DNA of 64,000 nucleotides. Origin: Perca fluviatilis. Its lineage: Eukaryota; Chordata; Actinopteri; Perciformes; Percidae. Each line of letters begins with the position of its first letter. Position 1 is the stretch's first letter. The notes under the pieces were generated by a model. It was given only the letters and a program-made list of their open reading frames with translations. It had not been told where the DNA came from and ran no database searches. The DNA is taken from NCBI RefSeq assembly GCF_010015445.1, contig NC_053116.1, positions 27,676,785 through 27,740,784 on the forward strand, given 5' to 3'. The translations under genes were made by a program, and so were the position numbers. This document shows positions 1-12,665 of the stretch, piece after piece.

Positions 1-318
1 AAGGCATTAATTACAATAATCGAAGCAAACCGAGAAAGACTGAAACAATGAAATTCTATGAGCACGACAGGAAAGCGGGCTGAACTGAAAGTCTCAAACA
101 TCGAATCTGACAACAAAGTGAGAATAAGAATGAATTTAAAGAAAGAAACTGTGAACCAGCATGTGAAGTGGAACGAAAAAACGCATTGGAACAGCAAGAT
201 GAACCTGCAGGAGGAGAGACCGAGACAACAAGCGGTGATACATTAAACTTTTAACTGGAAACTGAAGGAGCTGAAACAGCGCAATGTAAAGAAAAAATAG
301 AAGAATAAGGCATTGGAA

Positions 319-407
<89 letters not shown>

Positions 408-1108
408 GTTTGGAAGGAGCAGGACTGCATGGCTGAGCAATTCCTGTCCAGTTGGCTGGTTGGCTGTGAGTGTGTACGGTAGGGGGTCCCAGGGAGAGCT
501 TTGATCATTACCGAGTGTGACAGAAGAGTTCTGACAGAGAGGTAACCCCCCAACCTAACACACACACACGTACCAGTAACAACATCACCATGACCACTAA
601 TGTTACTCCTATACCCGGAGATGTAGCAGAAAGTGAACCTAAAGTCAGTTTACCTGCTTTTTAGGTTAGGACTATTTTTGCTTCATCTGACTTATTTCTC
701 AAATTAGGGCTCAAACTAACAAATGTTGCCACTGTAATTTACCTGCAAGTTATTTGTAATTAACTTATTTTGTCCAATTGGTTAAAAACCTCATCGATTT
801 TCAATTTACAATGGGAGAAAGGGAGCAGGGCCAGTAAATAAATGTTCACATCTAACAAGCCATTACAAGACCATTTTATTTGACATCGCTGAACAAACTG
901 CCATTGTTCATTGTAATGAAATGAAGGAATATATCACCCAAAGTCAAAGTTATGAAGCTGCACAACAAGAATGCTGTGTAAAGACACAGACTCTTTCTCA
1001 CACATATGCTTATGTCACACACGTGATTCTACACAAAAACTCACACTAAGACATAAATACATCCACTATCCAACTATTTATGTTGCAGACATATGCACCA
1101 TTTCTAAT
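1..1108. other. No recognised gene apart from poly(T)
   Basis: Purine-rich, AT-biased sequence. A 62-codon frame at 58-246 has no recognisable similarity. CACACACACG at 560-569 is a minor microsatellite. Confidence 0.6.
322..406. repeat. Poly(T), 85 nt
   Basis: Uninterrupted T run read directly. Could be the A-tail of a minus-strand retroposon or an expanded homopolymer; the length may be imprecise in the assembly. Confidence 0.9.
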
Positions 1109-2617
1109 TTAAAGGCACACTATGCAGTTTACGTTTTTGTCAAACAGCTACCCCTAGAGTCGCTGTGGAGTACTTGTATTTAATGTTACTGTCGTAAATA
1201 CCACTCACGCAGAGAGAAAACAGAATGACATATGGTGATACCTCATAATAGCAGTGTTAGAACTGATACATATTATATATAATAAAGCTTCACTCCAGAT
1301 GTAGTGTCGAAAAGAAGTGACCAGTATTACAGAGAGTACCCCTAAACGCCTTAAAATAATGGCCAGGATCTCCGGGAAAAGGCACGATATGTGTGTCTCC
1401 ATTTCAAACATCACTGCAGGTTGACTCCTTTTAGCAGCAGAGGTTGATTGTGGCTCGGCAAGGTTAGCTAATGTCTGCTAGCATACGTACAGGCTAACTA
1501 TAGCCAGTTAGCTTTGTGTGTAACGTAACAAAAACAACGTGGACGCAGATATAGGAAAACTCCGAAGGCAATCGTAATATTTACCTAGCAGGCTAATGCT
1601 GTTGCGCTAACGTTAGCAAACATCGGCGTAGCGTTAGCTAGCTGTATAAACTTGTGAAAAGTCGAACAACATCCTGTCCAAGCTGTGTTTCACTTTCCCT
1701 CTGATATTATTATAAACATAATAAAGACATCTGGACTCGGTCGAGACCAAAAGCCATATTTGGCAAGACCAGTGGCAGAGACCGAGACGAGTCCGAGACC
1801 ATAGAAAAAAACGTCTCGAGTCGAGTACTGCAGCCCTACACACGGCATACAAAATCGGAACCAGACAAAGCACTACATGATAAATACACCTCACAACACC
1901 TGAGTTCAGCTGGTAACCTTTTTCGTGTGGCAAGCTAGCCAATAACACATAGCGCAAAAACACATAAGGGAGACTAGTGTTTGCTAGCGAGTCTGCTAAC
2001 AGCTCTGCTAATAGATAGCTAGCTAGACATATGTGAAAATTAGTGGACTGGTCTTATTATCAACAATGGATGAATAAACGACTTCGTAAAAACTGACACA
2101 CAACAAGCAAGCGCAACAACATACAAAATAGAACGCAAGCAAGTTCACAAATAAGAGGTTTACTTACTAGTCCTTCAACAAGAACGCCAGGTCAGCATTG
2201 CTGTTGCATCCTTTGCTGCTTTTTAGCTCTCGCCAACGAGTGAAAGCCTGACAGAGTGGGACTCTTGTCCAGTTCCTCACGCGGTCAGTTTCTTGTTTTC
2301 TTTTCCATGGCTCTTCCGACCACGCTTTCTTTGTTTTCTTCGTCAACTCTGCCATGATTCACGAATGAAATGAGTGCTAGTGTCTTCCATAGAGGCTGCT
2401 TCTGTTGATGTATGTGACGTCGGGCCGTAAAGCAATTGGTTATTCTTGCGAGATTTGGCGGGGCGCACCTCCCAAACTTGCATTGCAGGTTTTGCCAGTG
2501 GCATCCCTCCCCTGCTTTGCTATCGGGATGATTCGCCCTACTACGAGTTTGTTTACTATCGAAATGACTTTGAAGCTGTTATAATAAGGTACAAATCTAT
2601 GCATAGTGTGCCTTTAA
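1109..2617. mobile_element. TTAA-flanked 1.5-kb DNA transposon remnant
   Basis: TTAA at 1109-1112 and 2614-2617; terminal inverted repeats AAAGGCACACTATGCA / TGCATAGTGTGCCTTT. It holds a minus-strand 62-codon frame (2167-2355) and, at about 1735-1836, a second inverted-repeat patch rich in GAGACCGAGACGAGTCCGAG that looks like a nested small element. No full transposase is present. Confidence 0.7.
2167..2355 (-). CDS. Short transposon-associated ORF (TRVxLxxAFxRWREL type)
   Basis: MAELTKKTKKAWSEEPWKRK..., then TRVPLCQAFTRWRELKSSKG and ADLAFLLKD, 62 aa with ATG and stop inside the TTAA element. The pattern TRVxLxxAFxRWRELK...DAELAxxLL recurs, from memory, at the N-terminus of proteins encoded by fish DNA transposons. 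Here it would be a truncated remnant; function unknown. The similarity is recalled, not searched. Confidence 0.45.
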   Translation of the reverse strand: MAELTKKTKKAWSEEPWKRKQETDRVRNWTRVPLCQAFTRWRELKSSKGCNSNADLAFLLKD

Positions 2618-3131
2618 GTGCAAACATGTTCACATCTACGTAAACCACATTCAAGAACACAACTGAGGTCAGAAAAAAGGCATAATCATCTTTTAACATT
2701 AATAAAATCCTGGACAAATAAAGAATATGGGGACAAAAATTTACCTGAACAGCTTGAAGCAGCAGAAAATTAATTTACTTGTTGCCGTTTACATGCTAAT
2801 TTAAAATGAAAGAAATCTTAGCCTCACCAACTCAGTCTGTATTTGCCAATATGCAGTGCAACTGTATTATTATTCATAGATCAATATAACTGCCCCTGAA
2901 AAGGACCAAAAGTCACCCTAAAGGCGATTAAATCATCAGACCCTTTGAAAATAACAGCCCACACACACTCTCTGTCCAATAATAGAACATTAATTTCCCA
3001 ATTTATTTTGTCTCTAGTTGCCAGCCTGCCAGTCCTTCAGGTGTTTTCATTGAGGTTCAGGTTTCTCAGACACTCCGTGAACTGGTAATTAGTTTTCCCT
3101 GGCTTTCTGTCTCATAGCCTCTCTCTCTCTC

Positions 3132-3164
<33 letters not shown>

Positions 3165-5328
3165 CACATCCAGACAGAAATCAATTTCAGGCGGAGATCT
3201 ATCAGCTTTTGTAGCCAGCGATCCAATCATCAAATAATGCATCTGATATCACGCTGTCGAGGTGGTCTGTTCAGGGAATGATTCACTCTCTCTCTTGTTC
3301 ACTTTCTCATTCTTTCTCTCTCCGTCCAATTCTTGTCTCCACCACCCACACACCTGCAGTATCTCACACGTTCTGTCAAACACACACACACACACACACA
3401 CAAACAGACATGATGGATAGTATTTGGAAACACGTCTTTACCTCAATATCATCAGAGGAAAAACCCTCCCTCAGATTCTTTGACACTGTTAGATATCATC
3501 TGTCTAGGATGTTCACAGCACGCCAGGAGATATTTTGAGATGAAGTGTTTATTTTTCACCTCTAATTCAGTTCCTACATTTTCTAAGATGCATTGACATT
3601 GCATCCAACTGCTTTAACAACAGGTGGAAAGAGCAACAGTGAGAGTGATAGCATAGTAAGAAGAAGGAGGAGGTTTGTTTTAAAGGTGAGAGGTGTGCCT
3701 CCTCTCACTTCAAACAGCCATGTGCTGCTGCTGCTGCATCGGTTGCTGGTTTATTAAATGAGCAATATGTAATATATTTACTGTATTAAATCAAAATATG
3801 ACCACAATATGTCATTAGATATTAAGGAAACATGCGAAATTGAAATACTATCTTATCTGACAACAATGCTAAAGCCAGTATTTTCTCCTTTGAAATTTTG
3901 TGACGGAATGCCTGTTCTTGTTTTGGCTTGTGTGTTATTGTCAACTTCCCATTTTGACACCCAGGTTGCCAGACAAACGCAAACAAGCAAAAACAATGTG
4001 CTGCAGCCATGATATCAGCAACCAAACGAGCTGGATTAACAGAGATAGATTCATTCTACCCGACCTAAAAAAGAACTCTTTCTAAACAGTTGCATGACAA
4101 GAGACATGGTAAATATTGGAGATGCATTTAAATGATGGAGACAGCTTTGAGCCAAAAAGGTTGCAGAGTTGGTTAATTTCCCCCTGAACAGGTAAGCATT
4201 AAGTTAACGCAAAGCTACGCTTTCTGTACTTCAAAACAACAAACTCTTCTCTCCTCTCTCCCCACTAGCGTTCCATATTATAAACATGAGTTCCACATCG
4301 CAGTCTTCTGGCAAGTCACCTTGGAAGATTTCAGAACGAGACTTTATCATCTTACAATAATGTAGTCAGACACTTATAATGATCTGAGCCTGTCAGTGGC
4401 AAAAACAAGAACTTTTAGTGGATGTACATTGACGGTGCGCATTTGCACGATTACATTGCATCCCATTCCACGGCTGCCGGTTACAGCATTTTTGCTCAAT
4501 ACTGGACCAATTTCAAAAATTATATCACTGTCATTGGTCACTTAGACACAAATGCGTGGGAAAATAGGGTCCAGGTTGAAAAAAATTATAATTTAGTGAA
4601 GTAGGAAGAACTAACAGAATGGCAAACTGTAGAGGGAGTGATGTTCACACTGAATTTGTGCAAAACGAGTGAAAGCAAGATATGTGAGACTCCTATTACT
4701 GCTTGAAAATTTGATTTGAGTGGGGGATGCCATCCGTTTTACTAGCAAAATGGTCAAAATGTACAAACCCTAGCAAACCCTAGCACCGGGAGTCTGGCTG
4801 GGTCTAACCTATGTAACAGAAAGTTCAACTGAATTTGAGTTGCTTCGAGTCGCTGTTAGTAGAATTAAACGCACAGAAAGTCATATTATTTGTTTGATAT
4901 TTGCATGAAAAATTCCCCAAAATGGACCAGCACATGCACCAACATCACAAAGACGGCAGAGAGGTCAAGTGCAGTGACTCAAGTTAGCCTTAGCCAAGAT
5001 GATGATGATGTATAACAGAGCAGATAGCTGGCGGCTAGCCTCCTGTAACGGCACCCACCTGTCAGTCAAAGCAACCACACCCTAATTATGCCCTAACTTA
5101 AGCCTTAATAAAATGTAGACGGGTGAGTTTAAACTTTTTTTTTGCCTCTGTACAGTTGTCATGGATAACAAAATTAGCTATAGAAACAAAAAAGTTTTTG
5201 GTTTTTGTACCAGGCTGTGAACATGTTTAATTCTGCTGTAAAGTTGGGCATTTTAACATTGGGGTCTATGTGGATTGACTACCTTTTGGTGCTAGCCTCA
5301 ATTGGCCATTTCAAGGAACTGGTTAGAG
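2618..5328. other. Non-coding stretch with small microsatellites
   Basis: (CT)n-(TG)n at 3119-3164 and (CA)n at 3375-3401. No frame looks coding and no transposon ends were seen. Confidence 0.6.
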
Positions 5329-5826
5329 CAGGGGTGTCAAACTGAACTTCAGTGGGGGCCACACTGGAAAATGAGAATCACATCAAGGGCCAGATGTAGA
5401 GTTTATTGGCATGGTTTTATTTAAGAGAAAAGTCAAATATCTTATCGTATTATCGTATGTCTTATAAAGTCTTCTCAGTTACAGTTTGGTCGACATGAAG
5501 TCCTAAAAAAGTTCTTTAGCCATCATAGAAGAAAAAAAACACCAGAAAAAGTTGCAAAAGCATCAAAAACATTGAAAAAAGCACGGGGAAAGTGGCATAA
5601 ACATTGAAAAAAAAAAATCGGAAAAAGCACCAAAAAGGACTCTGAAAAAGTGGCAAAAACTTTGAAAAAGTGGCAACAACTTTGAAAAAAAGTGACAAAA
5701 AACTTCAGAAAAGTGACAAAAGCTGTGTGTACCAACATTTATTGTGAACCTAAATTGATATGAGGGCCGGATCAAAATCTGCGAGGGGCCGGATTTGGCC
5801 CGCAGGCCTTGAGTTTGACACCTGTG
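5329..5826. mobile_element. hAT-type MITE with 8-bp target-site duplication
   Basis: Ends CAGGGGTGTCAAACT and AGTTTGACACCTGTG are inverted repeats; the 8-bp GGTTAGAG flanks both sides (5321-5328 and 5827-5834), the hAT signature. The interior has the CAGTGGGGGCCACACTGG and GGGCCGGATTTGGCCCGCAG blocks of this common fish family. Confidence 0.9.
5535..5725. repeat. About 18-22-bp minisatellite inside the hAT MITE
   Basis: Imperfect tandem units of the form GAAAAAGTGGCAAAAACTTT, at least seven copies with drift. They create Phe-rich frames on the minus strand that are not genes. Confidence 0.75.
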
Positions 5827-6854
5827 GGTTAGAGGAACTGCAGTGTTTTTGGCATTTTTGGCATTTTGGCTTCATTTCTGCTGCTTGGTGCAAACAAGCA
5901 TAAAAAAGTCTATTGCTTTGAGCGTGGAAATCAATTATTCATCGCAGAAAATAATGTTGGCTCCATTAATGAGCTTTTGGAGATTTCCACCACATGTCAC
6001 ACAGTCTTTATTTAGTGATCGGAGCCGGCTCAGGTTTCATCACTTGACCTGAATGAGGAACTTTGGTGACGTAGTGAGAGACAGTGGTTATGCTGTACAA
6101 CCTGTTGTGAGCTATCTTTACTGGCTGATGAAGACAGTGATATATAGTTGAAAGCTGTAAAAGCTCATTAGTGGACCTTGGCTCTTAGATTATTTTATAA
6201 AATCTTTCCATTGCCCTTTCAAAAATCATATCACATTGAAAAGCCAAGACTATTCAAGGTCAGAAGGCTACCTCTCACTCCACTTTAAATGTTGTTTAGC
6301 CTCTTTACTGGCAACAGAAGTGTGTAACAGTGCTTCCTAATGGAAAAAAAGAAAATAATCAAATAACACTCTTACTCTTTAAAGCTGCAAGCATCCTTGA
6401 CTGTCCTCTACAGAGAGACTAGACAGGATTCTCCTCTTTATTTCATCCTGTTTTTCTTTTCTTTTTTTCCCCTTACATTTCAACTTGTCCTTGTCTGTTT
6501 TATCTTCTGCTTTTAGGGAGATGTATTCAGGAGTAATTCAGACAATGCAATTGTATGTCAATGTATGTATGTATGTATGTATGTAATGTACCTCTACTGA
6601 TTGTGCTTTATAAACAGTAATTATGTGAGTATTTTTTTGCATTTTTGCATCAGTGTAAACAACAAAATCTCAAGTAAATCTGCATCAACCATTACTGTAC
6701 TTACTAACCCAAACACACAAGACAGAGAAGATTATAGAAAAGAATAAGACCTTGAGTCAGAGAGGGAATAAGAAGAATAAAAAGATGAATTTGAAGGTGG
6801 ATTTGATTCCCTCAGACAACTTCAAGGAGACTGACACAGGTGGAATATGAATGA

Positions 6855-6968
<114 letters not shown>

Positions 6969-6979
6969 TGTGTGATGGG

Positions 6980-8065
6980 GGGCAAGGAAAGCGAGTGGTG
7001 GTAGAGAGATCCAGGGAATGAAAGAAAGAGCCGTTGACAGAGAGCGAAATGTCAATGAGGAGGGAGCGAGGAGAAAAGGAACAGAGTGTGAGAGAAAAGA
7101 GGGTCAAAGAGCCTTAAAGAAAAACTGACAGAAGAGTGGAGAGAAAGACTGGTAAGGTAATGACAGGAGACAATAAGAGAGAGACAAAAGGAAATGATAG
7201 ATGAGAGGTAAAGAAATAGTGCTGGCATTAAAAAGAAGGGGAGAGTGAGGGAGAGAATTCCAAGCTATCAGACAGAAATGGTGGGAAGGTCGTATAAGAA
7301 AAGTCAGACGATGCGGACTTGAAGACGTACACAACAACGCAGACTCATTTTAACAACAGCGATAATATTCACAGGTGGTTAAATATGACAATACTGGTTA
7401 TACTTTGGGCAGGAAAAACTGAGCATTTGGAAAATTCTGACATGTCATGTGATAAACCCTCATGGCCTTTGTGTTTTTTTTTCCGCCAGCAATGTTTGGA
7501 AGCCAAATTTCTGTCGCCTCTGATGAGAGGCAGAAAAGTTCAACGTAGTGGAGAAAGTCAGATGGAAATGCAGAATATGAAGAGGATGAGAGACAGAAAA
7601 ATGGAAGGGTCAAAGAAGGGAAAAAAGAGAGACTGGTAATGTCACAGAAAATCAATGGGAGAGAAATGGAGAAAAGGTGGGAATGGACAATAGGGAAATA
7701 GAGGTTAGAAGACATGTAAGGTGACAAGAGAACAGTAAAAGAAAAGAAAAAAAAAGACAGACACTGAGAAAGACTGACAAAAACGCAGCCTGCTGATGAG
7801 CATAAGAATGAGAGAGAGTGAGAAAAAAGGAAGACATTGAGGAATAGAGAGAGACTGAAAGATCGACAGGAGGGATGGAGGAGGGAGTTGGTCTGGGGAT
7901 CAAACCGGTCTCAGAGATCATTTGACAGGAGATGAAAAAAGGAGGTGATGAGGAGCGAAAGGGTTCAGATGAACAGACAGGGAAGATGAATGTAGAGGGG
8001 GAGTGGAGGTGATGAGATGAAATAGAAAGACAGGAGGAAGAAAAAGAAAAAAAACAGCAACGGAA
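6980..8065. repeat. Purine-rich (GA-biased) tract
   Basis: About 1.1 kb in which the plus strand is dominated by A and G with recurring GAGAGA, GACAG and GGAAGA words. Translations are low-complexity; no gene. Confidence 0.7.
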
Positions 8066-8160
8066 GACTTAAGTACCTGTGGTGTCACCTTTGTTGGTGC
8101 ATGATGCCACCGCTCTGCAATAACATGAATGGAGGCAGCGTGGGCTGCCTCAAATTTCAC

Positions 8161-11100
8161 CTGTACTATATAAAGATATTTGACGTTTTGTTTTATATGG
8201 TGTTTCTGCTTTATTAAAGACTCAGTTTAAGTGAGACAGAATGAGGAAGAAATCTAACACTGTTCAGACAGAAGCAGAGGCACAATTTCACCTCACGTCA
8301 CAAATTAGTTTGATTGTTTGGCCTAAAAATTAGCTATTTTGATTACAGGTTGTGGTTGACATCTCCTTTGACTTTTGTTTTTCAGTGGTGCTTCTTATCA
8401 TCAATAAATCATTACCCTATTTATTTTATAATTACCCTATGAATTCATCAACAACAACATCAGTTACAAAATGCCAAGCTTCTAACAGCCTCTACACTGC
8501 ATTTTCTGTGATACAGGGTCAGATTTGGATAATAATGTGATTGTATGTAAAAAATAATCATACAGTACAAACACACTTGACAAGAGCCATGAGAGTTGGA
8601 TAGTTACAAAAAGCAGCCACAGATTTGAAGAGAACGGAGCATTGGTAAAGTTTCTGATGATGGGACATTTTTTAAGCCTGGAGTTTGGGTCAAATGTTAG
8701 GGGACAGAAAATCTATCATTTGGGCAATGGAGCGGAGCCACAAGCAAGCACCAACTTCCAAGGCTGAGTGTGATATGCATAGGCTGAGACACCTGTCAAT
8801 CAATATCCCCAAACATTCACAGTCTTGTTTTCGTAAACAAAAAATGTAAACTGTCCACTGAGACACACATCAAAAGACATATATTTGAGTTAAAAATGTA
8901 TTCAGAGACTTAGAGAGATTAAGAATAGTATAAGAGTCAGAAAAAGAAGCAGAAAAATCAGATGAGACAGAAGAAGTGGGCTGAGATCACACTTGTGGTG
9001 TTGTTACAACATGGTACTGGCCTTGAACCACTGACCCTTGCTGATACTTCCCAGGCTTATTGACACATTCAGTGTCATATCCACATCATGCCATAATAAA
9101 GGTGTCAACGTGAGCAGATATCAACTCAGCGTGTCGGTAAAAGCTGAACACTACACTGTCCAAATGGATTTACGTCTACGTTTTTATTAGACGCAATAAA
9201 TCCTCTATGACTGTGAACTCACTGTTGACATATTTTATTGACGTATGTTAATAGCTGCAACATTAATTGCAAAGTAACAGAACAATAAGGGCAACAGCAG
9301 GTTTAATAAAGAGCTGTTGAGTCTGCCTTTAGCAGGTGAAAAAAAGGTCGCTGCTCACATTTCACATTTGCAGGGTTTTCTTCGATCTGGAGTTGTTTTT
9401 TTTTATGTGGTGTTTTATTAGTAGTGCAAGTTTTCTGACCCCGAGGCCTGCAAAATCCATTCAGTTTCCTTAATAAGATTTCAAAGATTCATCGTCATCA
9501 ATCTTAAAATGAGCCTGCCTTTCTAAATTTCAAAAAAAATGACATTTTGAAAGCACAGCAAACAGCAGGTGAAGAGAGAAGCTGTTCTCTGCACACACAC
9601 AAAGAAGCAGCTCATCACTCTTCTTATCAATTCAATTCAGAGTACAGCTAAGGAAAGACTTCTCTTACTCCCCATTAATATAACATTCGCTAAGGATGAA
9701 TTCTGCAGATAACTACTGTATACGTTTATGAGCCACCCTCGACAGTCTGCCCTGTCTGCGCTATAACGTACCTCCAGGACATCCTGTCTGAAACGTCACT
9801 GAGTAAAAGGTCAGACATTACCGCCCACAAAAATCAGATCAGTCACATTAATGTGTAGAGGCCAGGAAGTAGTGATTCAAGATGTAGTGACAGCTAAGTG
9901 TGGGTGGACTGGTTGTGTACATGCGCAGGCAAAGTAGTAACAGACGAAATCCACAAAATGCCCTTTAGCAATGTGCTTGATACTTGCCTCTGTCACAGAG
10001 GCAGTGCTCATAGTGTCGTTTGTCAGTTATCAGGCCATCTCATAAACTCATAGATTTTGGTTGGAAACTTGGGCCATGTGTCACAGGAAAAGCAATCAGT
10101 TCAGACCCAGAGACAGCTAGCGTTTATCTCACCTACAGCAGTTCAGCAACCAGCCGTCGTCATCAAGCATTCAGCCCCCACCTATTTTGTGTGGATGAGT
10201 AAACGTCACTTGGTGGTGTGACTGCAGCTTAATACAAAGAGAACAAATGATTTATCACATCATCTAACATCTCCAAATAAGACAAATCTCACGACCTAAA
10301 TCATGAACTGGGCCTACATCATGAAAAACAGCCTACACACACTGTTTAAGAAGCTGTAGATTCACCCGAAAGATGTCAGCTGTGATCATTGGTGGAAAAA
10401 CCTGTTGACTCACTCTGCTGAACAAAAATAAGAAAGCTGGACTCGCACAGTGTCAGATCTTTTTCTTTTGTCGGTGTTAAAAGGGAAAAGAGAAGAAAAG
10501 GTTCTGTGTAACCAATAATATATTTGAATTGGATTAAACCCAGCTTATTGAGGAGTTTGGTTAGTATGTAAACCATTTAAACACCTGAAAGAATAAGGCT
10601 AGCGTTAGCCTACACTCTGTTTCTTTTATTGTCAACAAATCACCCAACCCTTTCCAACGTTCCAAACCCTCTCTATGCATTCAGCCAAGCCTATTAACTA
10701 CTAAAACATAAATCTTTGAAAATAGGTCACAAATATACACTGTAGTGAAAGTCTCTTAAAAAGCTTGAACTATTTCCTCAAACATACATTACTCAAACAG
10801 AATTAAAAAGTGCATTTGTTGGGGACTATTTTCAACGGCAGATTAATACACATTTTAGTATGTATGCAGCAAGAGGAGGTGTACGTGAGATCAACTCAAT
10901 ATAAACTACAGTGTTTGTGTTCATGTTAATGAAGGAACACCCAGTGCAACAGTGAGGCGCATTGATGTGATTTTAATCATAAAAATGGAGCTCAGAGAGA
11001 TACGTTAGATCAGGCTTCAGCTACAGACAATACTTGTTAGTACAGTAGGATCAATTCATTGTTAGTTTTAGCTTTTCGTTGGATTTGATGACATAAGAAC

Positions 11101-11518
11101 AATATATGTATAATATCGCCAGTCTTATCCTTTAATCAAACAATTTTTCTAATCTTAGTGGTCACAGTTATTGTGATTTATTTGTGTGCATAAAACACGC
11201 TGAATCGATAGGAGAGGAAACGAAAGGAACATGAGAGAAAATAGAAATACATGAGGAGGGAGACAAGGAGAGATGCACAGTGAGAGCAACAGAGTGATGG
11301 AGAGTACACCTGGCTGGTGTTTTTAGGATCAACTGGCATCATTGGTGAATGGAGAGACACCGAGGGAGGAGAACAGGGAACAGTGTGGGGAGCAAGAGAG
11401 GAGGAGGAGAGGAGGGCGAGTAAAAGGGAGTAACGGTCGTCTCCATGGTGAAGCAGTGGTCGTCATGGTTACCCACAGAGCCCGGGTCAGTGGCTCCAGG
11501 AATGTGCATGCTGTTTGC
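8161..11518. other. No recognised gene
   Basis: AT-rich unique-looking sequence; longest frames are about 60-67 codons without similarity or splice context. Confidence 0.6.
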
Positions 11519-11539
11519 ACACACGCGCTCACACACGCG

Positions 11540-11573
<34 letters not shown>

Positions 11574-11589
11574 CACACACACACACGCA

Positions 11590-11620
<31 letters not shown>

Positions 11621-11622
11621 GC
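11519..11622. repeat. Compound CA/CT microsatellite
   Basis: Alternating blocks of CACACA and CTCTCT. A related (CA)n cluster follows at 12083-12138. Confidence 0.9.
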
Positions 11623-12344
11623 TTGGTCATTATTTTCTCCCCCTCTGTTGTATTTGTGTATATGTGTGTGCGTGATGACAGATGAGCCTTGTTGTCAGAG
11701 TCGCCGAGGGGTGTGAATGTCTACACTTCAGGACGTAAGAAAAGAGGTGTGTGTTTTTAGTGTCAAAAAATGAAAAAGAGGCATTGACTGTGTTATTTAA
11801 TCTTTTTTTACTTCCTTTTGGGGATACAAATACATGTTTGCATCTGGTGTGTGTTGTGTTTTGTTTGTGTAGATGTGTGTGGCTGGGTCAAATAGGTTCA
11901 TAGCAAGGAGGGGTGACAAGACAACTGTGACTCAACTGAAGCTACCGCATGCAGGCACCTGGTATGTTTGTGTGTGTGTTTAACACAGCAAGGAGAGTAA
12001 GTTAACCAACATGCACTGCTGTGCTGCCATTTCTGCATCAAAAAACATCCAAATCTTTTTGCAAATGGTGTTTTACAGTAGCACAGACACACACACACAG
12101 ACACACACACACTCACGCACACACGCACACACACAGACGTCTCCGCCTTCAGACATGCTCACCTGAGCACAAAATCAGAAGTTCAAGCAAGAAATTCACT
12201 CACTATTTTCCCAGCGTCTTTCAACTACATTTAGGTTTCAACTGCGATTCACATGGTTACCATGACATGCAGACACGCCACAAACTTGCCACACCACACT
12301 GCACTTGTGTTTGGATGCCTGTGACTGTTGTTTCTTTTTAATGT

Positions 12345-12665
12345 GTATCCTATTGTAACCAGCGCACCACTGGTTCTACGTAAGGAATAATGTAGAGCGA
12401 GTGGGACATTATTATTACAGAGGCGGAGGGGTCTTGAATCACCCTGAACACAACTACTTACTAAAGAAATCAATAATTTGATGCAAAGATTGATTTTAAA
12501 ATGATTTTATGCATTAAAAAATAATTGTTTTGATTTAAAAATGGTCCTCCATAGTCAATGATCAGAAGCGGTCTGTTATTCAAAAATAACAGACAGTAGA
12601 ATGCCGTTATTGACCAATCAGAATTAATTATTCAACAAAGCCGTGTAATAATTACCGGTACACCT
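12345..12665. repeat. Probable dispersed element with internal hairpin
   Basis: GGAATAATGTAGAGCGAGTG and TGACCAATCAGAATTAATTA are familiar from fish repeats; 12572-12591 is a short hairpin (CTGTTATT...AATAACAG). Ends undefined. Confidence 0.4.

Noticed and set aside
243..565. Poly-Lys and poly-Phe frames
   Set aside because: Translations of the 85-nt homopolymer.
5516..5775. Three Phe-rich overlapping minus frames, membrane-protein-like
   Set aside because: Produced by the minisatellite inside the hAT MITE.
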